A stretch of 64,000 bases of DNA from CAXXHQ01 sp963665265 (GTDB lineage Bacteria; Planctomycetota; Planctomycetia; Pirellulales; Thermoguttaceae). The DNA lies in assembly GCA_963665265.2 (NCBI GenBank), contig OY762224.2, positions 1,860,001 through 1,924,000 on the forward strand. The letters run 5' to 3'. Numbering within the stretch: the stretch's first letter is position 1; the number at the start of each line of letters is the position of its first letter. This document shows positions 26,306-33,630 of this stretch, piece by piece. The position numbers and the translations under genes were made by a program. Below the pieces are notes generated by a model. The model did no database searches. It saw only the letters and a program-made list of their open reading frames with translations, and was not told the DNA's origin.

Positions 26306-26374
26306 ATTTCTTTTCAGCCGGCAGCGGCTGTTTGCACCTTCGCGGCGAGATAATCAAGGCTTGCGAAGGATCAT

Positions 26375-26775
26375 CAATGGCCGATCGATGAAGGCTTTGT
26401 CGAAGGGGATTGACGGTCGGGGTATGGATACTTAGGTTGAAAAATCTGAAACGCAAAAAAGAATATGGACGCCTTTTTAAGCCGAAAAACCGAAATTTCT
26501 CGAATCGGCGGATTGCCGTAAGCGTCTTCGGCGCTCGGAGAGCGTCCTACGCCGTTTTGCTTGCAGATGGGGGAGGCGGAGCCGCGACTGCTCCCCTGGT
26601 TCCTTAGCTCCGCCTGGGAACCAGGGGGGCAGAGCGCGAGCGGCGACAAAGGCGGCCGCTGAAAGCCGATTGCCGAAAGAAGATTAAATTGTCAAAGAAC
26701 GGGGGAAAGGTCGCCAGTCTTTCCGACGAGGATATCGTCGCGGAGGATTCTAGCGAAAGACTTGGCCCGATTTCC
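26375..26775. repeat. Dispersed ~400-bp repeat, copy 1
   Basis: This matches 58263-58661 over its whole length with scattered substitutions and small indels. Landmarks are GATTGACGGTCGG, GGATACTTAGGTTGAAAAA, CGAAATTTCTCGAATCGG, a CTCCGCCTGGGAACCAGGGG hairpin, and TCGCCAGTCTTTCCGACGAG near the end. The longest open frame differs between copies because of indels, which argues against a protein. No transposase or terminal inverted repeat is evident. It could be a non-autonomous mobile element, a recombination substrate or a structured RNA. Confidence 0.8.
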
Positions 26776-27045
26776 AGCGAAAACTGATTTTTGCGCGGCG
26801 CCTGCGAAGGAGCGAGCGATTCGGAGAAGCATGCAATATTTGGATGCCCCGTTGTTTTATAGCGAGGCCTGTTAGCTTCCCCTTTAGAACCGCCTGAGCG
26901 ATAGTCTATCATATTGCACCAGTTTTTTGCCGGCTCTATAATGGGCATTCTCCTAATCATTCGCTTTCACATTATCTTTTGAGGCAGCATTTTGGATTCG
27001 AGATTTTTTTCTTTTTGAATACAATCTTTTTCGGGAAATTTTCCG
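26776..27045. other. Leader region of the large PEP-CTERM gene
   Basis: This 270-bp stretch has no gene. It should contain the promoter of the 27046 gene; no clear -35/-10 pair or strong ribosome binding site stands out. With 26075-26374, which holds only the gene remnant, the spacer is almost 1 kb. Confidence 0.4.
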
Positions 27046-30000
27046 ATGCGCATTCAATCCGTTCGTTCCGCGCCGCGCGCGATAAAAATTTATACCTTCG
27101 TTCTGTCGGGGCTAATTGCTCTTTCGCTCTCCGCCGCTTCGGCGCGCGCCGCGATTACCGTCACGGGCAGCGTCAGTCCGAGCGATCCTTCAACCTGGAC
27201 CAGTTCGACGTATGCTTATGTCGGGGACTACGCCGACGGCGGCATGACGGTGGACGACGGCAGCGACGTGGTTTCAGCTGCCGCATATATTAGTTATAGC
27301 GGCGGCAGTGCTACCGCCACGATTAGCGGAACCGGATCGACCTGGACGAATAGCTCTTCGTTCTTTGTCGGCTATTCCGGCACAGGAACGCTGAATATCA
27401 CGAGCGGCGGATCCGTCGGGAATCGCGACGGGTACATCGGCAATAGTAAAGGCTCGGTCGGCGCGGTCACCGTTAGCGGAACCGGCTCCTTATGGAGAAA
27501 TTCCTACAATCTTTTCATCGGTTCTTTCGGCTCAGGAACGCTGAATATCACGAGCGGCGGATCCGTTGGGAATCGCGACGGGTACATCGGCAATAGTAAA
27601 GGCTCGGTCGGCGCGGTCACCGTTAGCGGAACCGGCTCCTTATGGTCAAATAGCAGTAATCTCTATGTTGGATACAACGGCACGGGAACGCTCACCGTCG
27701 CCGACGGCGGTTCCGTCTCCGTTTCGGTCTCAACTATTCTCGGAACTACTGGAAGACTTACCATGAACGGAGGAACCCTCTCGACGAATGCGTTTTTGGC
27801 CTCCGCGAATCAAGTGAGCGGCTCCGGCGTCGTGAATACCCGTAGTTTCGTGTGCGACGCCAATGTAACGTTCGCTTCGTCCGCGAGTCTAATGCAATCG
27901 TTCGTTATGTCCGGCGTGATCGTCAATGTGGATTTGGCGAGCAAACCCGTCTCAAACGGAGCCCTGGGCGTAAATTCAGGCACGTTTGTCGTCTCGAACG
28001 GCGTTGCGGTTATGTCTTCGACGGGATACGTGGGCTATTATAGCGACTCATCGGGGACTGCCGCCATTTCCGGAACTGGCTCTCAATGGGCGAATAGCAA
28101 TGATCTATACGTAGGTTATTACGGCACGGGAACGCTCAACGTGACGAACGGAGGATCTGTGGGAAAATCTTCTTATATGTTCGATGTTTACATCGGCTAC
28201 TACGGCGGATCAGTCGGCACGGTCACCGTATCCGGAACCGGCTCAAAATCAGCGAATCGCGGCAATCTCTATGTCGGATACAACGGCACGGGAACGCTCA
28301 ACGTGTCTAGCGGCGGATCTGTGGAGAACTACTACGGATACATCGGCTGTGAAAGCGGCTCGGTTGGCGCAGTCACCGTTAGCGGAACCGGCTCCGTATG
28401 GTCAAATAGCTTTAATCTCCACATTGGCCTCTCTGGCGCGGGAACGCTCAACGTCGCCGACGGCGGCTTGGTCTCCGCTTCCGGAACGACCTTCGTCGGA
28501 ACTGCCGGAAAACTTACCATGAACGGAGGAACGCTCTCGACGAATACATTTTTGGCCTCCGCGAATCAAGTGAGCGGCTCCGGCGTCGTGAATACCCGTA
28601 GTTTCGTGTGCGACGCCAATGTAACGTTCGCTTCGTCCGCGAGTCTAATGCAATCGTTCGTTATGTCCGGCGTGACCGTCAATGTGGATTTGGCGAGCAA
28701 ACCCGCCTCAAACGGAGCCCTGGGCGTAAATTCAGGCACGTTTGTCGTCTCGAACGGCGTTGCGGTTATGTCTTCGACGGGATACGTGGGCTATTATAGC
28801 GACTCATCGGGGACTGCCGCCATTTCCGGAACTGGCTCTCAATGGACGAATAGCGGTGATCTGTACGTCGGTTCTTCCGGCACGGGAACGCTCAACGTGA
28901 CTAGCGGCGGATCCGTCGGGAACGGCTGCGGGTACATCGGCTATAATGGCGGTTCGGTCGGCGTGGTTACTGCCAGCGGAACAGGTTCCAAATGGACAAA
29001 TAGCGCCTATCTATATGTCGGGTACAACGGCACGGGGACGCTCAACGTGACTAGCGGCGGTTCCGTCGGGAACGGCTACGGGTACATCGGCTACAATGGC
29101 GGTTCGGTCGGCGTGGTTACTGTCAGCGGAACAGGTTCCAAATGGATGAATAGCGCCTATCTCTATGTCGGATACAACGGCACAGGAACGCTGAATGTGA
29201 CGAACGGCGGATCCGTCGAAGATTCTTATTCTCTTTCCAGCACAAACATTGGCTACGCTGTCGGTTCGTTCGGCGCGGTTACTGTCAGCGGAACCGGTTC
29301 CAATTGGACAAATAGCGCCTATTTCTATGTCGGGTACAACGGCACGGGAACGTTGAACGTGACGAACGGAGGATCCGTCGGGAACGTCTATGGAAACATC
29401 GGCTATAATAGCGGCTCGTTCGGCGCGGTTACTGTCAGCGGAACCGGTTCCAAATGGATGAATAGCTCCTATCTCTATGTCGGATACAACGGCACAGGAA
29501 CGCTGAATGTGACGAACGGCGGATCCGTCGAAAATTCTTCTCCTCTTTCCAGCACATACATTGGCTCAGATATCGGTTCGGTCGGCGCGGTTACTGTCAG
29601 GGGAACCGGTTCCAAATTGACGAATGGCGCCTGTCTCTATGTCGGTTTTGTCGGCACGGGAACGCTGAATGTGACGGACGGCGGATCCGTCGGGAACGGC
29701 TCCGCCTTCATCGGCTATAATGGCGGATCGATCGGCGCGGTCACCGTTAGCGGAACCGGCTCCAAATGGGCGAATAGCTTTAATCTCTACATCGGCAACT
29801 ACGGCACGGGAACGCTCACCGTCGCCGACGGCGGCCAAGTCTCCGTCGTCGGAACGACCTTCGTCGGAACTGCCGGACAGATAAATTTAATTGGGGGCAC
29901 GCTCTCAACCAAAACGCTTTCCGCTTCTAGCGGAGCCGCCTTCAACTTCGGCGGCGGAACGCTGCAACTGACCTCCGCGACGACGGTCGCCTTGAACGTG

Positions 30001-30492
30001 ACGCTCACCGGCACGGGCGGCGCGGCTAACGTCGATACGAACGGTTATGCCGTCACTCTTTCCGGCTCGCTCTCCGGCGTCGGCGGATTAACGAAACTCG
30101 GCTCGGGCGTTTTAACGCTTACCGGAACGGAAACGTTTACCGGCGGCATCTCGGTCAAAGCAGGAACGCTGGTCCTCACTTCGACCGAATCGAACGTTTC
30201 AACTTTAGACGTTGAAACGGCCTCCGGGGCGACGTTTTCCATCACCGGCGGCGCGCATACGCTCGACTCGATCACCGGCGGCGGCACGACGACCGTCTCC
30301 GGCTCGGCGACGTTGACCGTGGCCTGCTTGGTTCAAGATACGCTCATTCTGGGCGGAAGCGGAGCGGCAGAAACTGACGCGGTTGCTTCAGCGGCGGAGA
30401 TTTCAACGGTGGCCGTTCCCGAGCCGACGACGTGGGCTTTGTTGGCAGTTGCCCTTGGCCTCGTCTTCATCGTGCGACGAAAAAAGGAGTAG
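27046..30492 (+). CDS. Large T5SS/PEP-CTERM-associated repeat surface protein
   Basis: The 1148-residue exported protein has a signal peptide at residues 1-36 (ending ASARAA). The body is many ~45-residue units of the form GTLNVT.GGSV...YIGY..GS.GAVTVSGTGS.W.NS..LYVGY.G, the T5SS/PEP-CTERM-associated repeat expected to fold as a beta-helix. Near residues 945-1100 come autotransporter-associated strands (GGLTKLGSGVLTLTGTETFT) and the block VACLVQDTLILGG. The C-terminus VPEPTTWALLAVALGLVFIV plus RRKKE is a PEP-CTERM exosortase signal. A block of about 330 bp repeats nearly exactly at 756-bp spacing (27760-28090 and 28516-28846). A terminator follows. The role, perhaps adhesion or matrix, is inference; no exosortase gene is in the window. 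Confidence 0.88.
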   Translation: MRIQSVRSAPRAIKIYTFVLSGLIALSLSAASARAAITVTGSVSPSDPSTWTSSTYAYVGDYADGGMTVDDGSDVVSAAAYISYSGGSATATISGTGSTWTNSSSFFVGYSGTGTLNITSGGSVGNRDGYIGNSKGSVGAVTVSGTGSLWRNSYNLFIGSFGSGTLNITSGGSVGNRDGYIGNSKGSVGAVTVSGTGSLWSNSSNLYVGYNGTGTLTVADGGSVSVSVSTILGTTGRLTMNGGTLSTNAFLASANQVSGSGVVNTRSFVCDANVTFASSASLMQSFVMSGVIVNVDLASKPVSNGALGVNSGTFVVSNGVAVMSSTGYVGYYSDSSGTAAISGTGSQWANSNDLYVGYYGTGTLNVTNGGSVGKSSYMFDVYIGYYGGSVGTVTVSGTGSKSANRGNLYVGYNGTGTLNVSSGGSVENYYGYIGCESGSVGAVTVSGTGSVWSNSFNLHIGLSGAGTLNVADGGLVSASGTTFVGTAGKLTMNGGTLSTNTFLASANQVSGSGVVNTRSFVCDANVTFASSASLMQSFVMSGVTVNVDLASKPASNGALGVNSGTFVVSNGVAVMSSTGYVGYYSDSSGTAAISGTGSQWTNSGDLYVGSSGTGTLNVTSGGSVGNGCGYIGYNGGSVGVVTASGTGSKWTNSAYLYVGYNGTGTLNVTSGGSVGNGYGYIGYNGGSVGVVTVSGTGSKWMNSAYLYVGYNGTGTLNVTNGGSVEDSYSLSSTNIGYAVGSFGAVTVSGTGSNWTNSAYFYVGYNGTGTLNVTNGGSVGNVYGNIGYNSGSFGAVTVSGTGSKWMNSSYLYVGYNGTGTLNVTNGGSVENSSPLSSTYIGSDIGSVGAVTVRGTGSKLTNGACLYVGFVGTGTLNVTDGGSVGNGSAFIGYNGGSIGAVTVSGTGSKWANSFNLYIGNYGTGTLTVADGGQVSVVGTTFVGTAGQINLIGGTLSTKTLSASSGAAFNFGGGTLQLTSATTVALNVTLTGTGGAANVDTNGYAVTLSGSLSGVGGLTKLGSGVLTLTGTETFTGGISVKAGTLVLTSTESNVSTLDVETASGATFSITGGAHTLDSITGGGTTTVSGSATLTVACLVQDTLILGGSGAAETDAVASAAEISTVAVPEPTTWALLAVALGLVFIVRRKKE

Positions 30493-30531
30493 GCGCACTC
30501 CGTGCGCCGTAACTCGGCCGAATCCAAATAC

Positions 30532-30572
30532 AAACGGCGTTCCCCGCTATCCGCGACGAACGCCGTTTTTTG
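30532..30572 (+). terminator. Terminator after the large PEP-CTERM gene
   Basis: AAACGGCGTTC (30532-30542) pairs with GAACGCCGTTT (30558-30568) around a 15-nt loop and is followed by a T run. Confidence 0.85.
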
Positions 30573-30622
30573 TTTCTAATGATCTCTGCGATCTTATAAT
30601 GAGAATCATGCGTTCCCCTATC

Positions 30623-31480
30623 CTACTCCGCAAAATACTCCGCAAGGGCTTCCTGCCAGGTCGTCATTTTTGGACCGCCGAGGGCGTGATACTTCGACGT
30701 ATCGAGGACGCTATAGGCCGGGCGCGGCGAAGGCGCTCCGTACTCGGCCGTCGTGATCGGCTGAATCTTGACGTCCAGCCGGGCGAGCCGAAAAATTTCC
30801 TCGGCAAAGCCGCGCCAGGTCGTTTCGCCGGTTTGCGTAACATGGTACAAACCGAACGGAGCCGGCCGTCCGCCCCCGAATCCGACGATATGCAGAATTG
30901 CCCGGGCGAGTTGCGGAACCGAAGTCGGCGTGCAATGCTGGTCATCGACGATTTTTAATTCTTTGTTCGCCGCCCCGACGCGGAGCATCGTCTTCACGAA
31001 ATTTTTTGCCGCCTCGTCCGAACGTCGCGCGTAGAGTCCGCAGGTCCGCGTGATCCAATGTTTCGGGTAGCGAGAGACGAGCGTCTCTGCTTCATGCTTC
31101 GTCACGGCATACACGCCTTGCGGCTTCGGAGCGTCGATCTCGGTAAAGGGTTTCGTTTGAAGCCCGTTGCCGCAGAAAACGTAATCGGTGCTAACTTGTA
31201 GAACGGCGCCGTCCCACTCGGCCACGGTCTGGGCAATTCGCTCGGCGGCCAAAGCGTTTATCGTACGCGCGAATTCGGTTTCCGTTTCGGCTTTATCGAC
31301 CGCAGTATAGGCCGCGCAGTTCACGACCACGTCAGGCCGCAATTCGCGCAGCTTCGGTCCAATCGCGTCGAGTTTGGTCAGGTCGAGCGTATCGAGGTCC
31401 ACGCCGACGGCGTTCGGTCCGATTTGCCGACAGATTTCCTTCCCCAACTGCCCATATGCGCCGGTCACGACGATTTTCAT
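30623..31480 (-). CDS. rfbD: dTDP-4-dehydrorhamnose reductase
   Basis: RmlD/RfbD catalyses the last step of dTDP-L-rhamnose synthesis, NADPH-dependent reduction of dTDP-4-keto-rhamnose. The 285-residue protein is an extended short-chain dehydrogenase: GAYGQLG at 7-13 binds the cofactor, VSTDYVF at 96-102 supplies the Ser/Thr, and Y124-x3-K128 is the catalytic pair. DDQHCTPTSVPQLA and the C-terminal RP..SVLDTSK are typical of RmlD. The other rhamnose genes (rmlA, B, C) are not in view. It is divergent from galE, so the two nucleotide-sugar genes share a ~215-bp promoter region. Confidence 0.93.
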   Translation of the reverse strand: MKIVVTGAYGQLGKEICRQIGPNAVGVDLDTLDLTKLDAIGPKLRELRPDVVVNCAAYTAVDKAETETEFARTINALAAERIAQTVAEWDGAVLQVSTDYVFCGNGLQTKPFTEIDAPKPQGVYAVTKHEAETLVSRYPKHWITRTCGLYARRSDEAAKNFVKTMLRVGAANKELKIVDDQHCTPTSVPQLARAILHIVGFGGGRPAPFGLYHVTQTGETTWRGFAEEIFRLARLDVKIQPITTAEYGAPSPRPAYSVLDTSKYHALGGPKMTTWQEALAEYFAE

Positions 31481-31695
31481 ATCTTATTACCTTATATAGC
31501 TTTGCGGTGAACGCCGCCAAAGTAGTTCGCTCGTAGACTTGTTGAAAAACTCGCCCAGAAAACGACCAAGGTAGCCTATTTTTTTGGGAATTGGTATGCC
31601 AGAATGGAAATTTCATAGATTTATTGCGGCAGACGCATAGAACAGAGCGTCTCCGCGTTTTGATTGGCGAATTCGAGGCGAAAGGACAGCGTGCT

Positions 31696-32685
31696 ATGAA
31701 CGTGTTGGTAACCGGCGGCGCCGGATACATCGGCTCACATGCCGTGAAGCAATTGATCGAAACGGGCCATAACGTCGTCGTGGCCGACAATCTCTATCGC
31801 GGACACATCGAGGCCGTCCATCCCAAGGCCCAATTCTACCGCATCGACTTGGCCGAAACGCAAGGCTTGGCCGACATTTTGAAAAAGCACGAGATCGAAT
31901 GCGTGATGCATTTCGCCGCTTTGGCTTACGTAGGCGAATCGGTCACCGAACCGTTGACCTACTACAACAACAACACCTCCGGCGCGATTAGCATGTTGCA
32001 AGCGATGAAGGAATCGGGAGTGAACCGCTTCGTCTTCAGTTCGACTTGCGCCACCTATGGCGAGCCGGAAGCGACGCCGATCGTTGAAACGATGGGGCAA
32101 TCGCCGATCAATCCGTACGGCTGGTCGAAATGGTGCGTCGAGCGCGTTTTGAAGGATTACGGGGCCGCGAACAAGGATTTCTCGTACGTCGCCTTGCGTT
32201 ACTTCAACGTGGCGGGCGCGGCGGCCGACGGCACGATCGGCGAAGATCACGAGCCTGAAACGCATTTGATTCCCGTTTTGCTGCAAGCGTTGTTGGGGAG
32301 CGGCAAGACGGTGACGGTTTTCGGCGAGGATTACCCGACGCCGGACGGCACCTGCATCCGCGATTACGTTCACGTGGAAGACCTTTGCGCCGCGCACATT
32401 GCGGCGATGAAGGCGTTAAAGCCCGGCGACGCTCGTTTCTATAACTTGGGCATCGGCAAAGGCTACACGGTGAAGCAGATTATTGACGCGGCGGAAAACG
32501 TGACCGGGATGAAGATTCCGCACACGATCGGCCCGCGCCGCCCCGGCGATCCGGCCGCCCTTTTCGCCAACGCCGACAAGATTAAGAAAGAACTCGGCTG
32601 GTCGGCCAAATACACCGACGTCAACGAGATCGTCGCCACGGCCTGGAATTGGCATAAGAATCATCCGAACGGCTACAAGAAATAG
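31696..32685 (+). CDS. galE: UDP-glucose 4-epimerase
   Basis: GalE interconverts UDP-glucose and UDP-galactose with bound NAD. The start at 31696 gives MNVLVTGGAGYIGSHAVKQL, the standard N-terminus; the frame is open upstream but has no similarity there. GGAGYIGSH binds NAD; S116/T117 and Y141-x3-K145 form the active site. The later RYFNVAGA, HLIP, FG.DYPTPDGTCIRDYVHV and ARFYNLGIGKGYTV are GalE signatures. The length is 329 residues (usual 330-340). AAAGGACA lies upstream as ribosome binding site. Together with rfbD it points to cell-surface polysaccharide synthesis. Confidence 0.96.
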   Translation: MNVLVTGGAGYIGSHAVKQLIETGHNVVVADNLYRGHIEAVHPKAQFYRIDLAETQGLADILKKHEIECVMHFAALAYVGESVTEPLTYYNNNTSGAISMLQAMKESGVNRFVFSSTCATYGEPEATPIVETMGQSPINPYGWSKWCVERVLKDYGAANKDFSYVALRYFNVAGAAADGTIGEDHEPETHLIPVLLQALLGSGKTVTVFGEDYPTPDGTCIRDYVHVEDLCAAHIAAMKALKPGDARFYNLGIGKGYTVKQIIDAAENVTGMKIPHTIGPRRPGDPAALFANADKIKKELGWSAKYTDVNEIVATAWNWHKNHPNGYKK

Positions 32686-32879
32686 TTCGTTCGCAATTAT
32701 TGATGCCGATGTAGCCAATGATCCTTTTTCTTTCGCAAACACGGCCATCTGGTTGACGCCAAGATCGGCGGTGCTCCATAGCCTGATGGTTTTCCGGATT
32801 TTCCCCGGCCGAGTTTGCTAGGCGTTTTAACGCGGAATGGTTTATTGACTGCGCAGGACTCAATAGAGGCTGAAAACGC

Positions 32880-32927
32880 AAACTGCCGTCAAGCGGAATA
32901 GATCCGATTGGCGGCAGTTTTTTATTT
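32880..32927. terminator. Hairpin terminator between galE and rnpB
   Basis: AAACTGCCG (32880-32888) pairs with CGGCAGTTT (32912-32920), followed by TTTATTT on the plus strand. On the minus strand the same stem follows the rnpB 3' end by ~25 nt. It probably serves both converging transcripts. Confidence 0.7.
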
Positions 32928-32950
32928 ACGGCAATTGAAATCAAAAAAAC

Positions 32951-33392
32951 GGAGCGGACGTATAAGCCGGGTTTTGTATCCCTTGCGGGCGACGATCATT
33001 TCTCTAGGACGTCGATTGCTCGACGCCTCCAGCAATCTACCCGGAAGTCGGTGGCGGACCGGACCGATCCGCGCGAGCGGCGCCGATTGAGATCGACGTG
33101 CGTCGCTGCTTCCTGCTTGATCTTGCGCCGGACGGGGTTTGCATAGCCAAGCCGGTCGCCCGACTTGCTGGTAAGCTCTTACCTCACCGTTTCACCCTTA
33201 CCTTTGACGAACGCTCGAAGGCGTTCGTCAGGGGCGGTTTGCTTTCTGTTGCACTTTCCCTGGCCTCGCGGTCGGTGGACGTTATCCACCGTCCTGTCCT
33301 GCGGCGCCCGGACTTTCCTCCCGTCGCTTACGAAATTGGGATCATGATGGCGATCCCTTCGAAAAGCGACCGGCGACCGTCCCGTCCGCTCC
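32951..33392 (-). ncRNA. rnpB: RNase P RNA, bacterial type A
   Basis: Read on the minus strand, helix P1 closes as GGAGCGGACG at the 5' end (plus 33383-33392) with CGTCCGCTCC at the 3' end (32951-32960). GAGGAAAGTCCGGGC (plus 33306-33320) is the universally conserved 5' core. ACAGAAAGCAAACCGCC, GGTAAGGGTGAAACGGTG and GGTAAGAGCTTACC follow in order. Near the 3' end ATGATCG, then ACCCGGCTTA (plus 32963-32972), complete the core. The length of ~442 nt is slightly above the usual 350-400. This ribozyme matures the 5' ends of tRNAs. Open frames crossing it are artefacts. Confidence 0.97.
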
Positions 33393-33630
33393 GAAGTGAC
33401 ATTATAACAAGATTTGGATTGAAATGCGGGAACGCCGGAGCGGTAAATTTTCGCACCTGCCGCGGCCCCTATGGTCGGCATAACCGATTTATTCGGACGA
33501 CGAAACTGGGGTTTCTTGTGCATTACGAATCGCGAGGAAAATTGCCCGGTTTCAGATAAAAACGTAGGTTTTGTAAGACTTTGCGAGAATTCGCCGAAGT
33601 CGTCGCAACCCATTTTCCCCCTCGGTCGTC

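Noticed and set aside
27300..29800. Regularly spaced repeats that might suggest a CRISPR array or satellite
   Set aside because: The period is about 140 bp, in frame and with degenerate codons; it encodes T5SS/PEP-CTERM protein repeats. There are no short identical repeats with unique spacers and no cas genes.
33098..33559. A 153-codon open frame over the rnpB region
   Set aside because: It crosses conserved RNase P RNA core sequences and has no protein similarity pattern.
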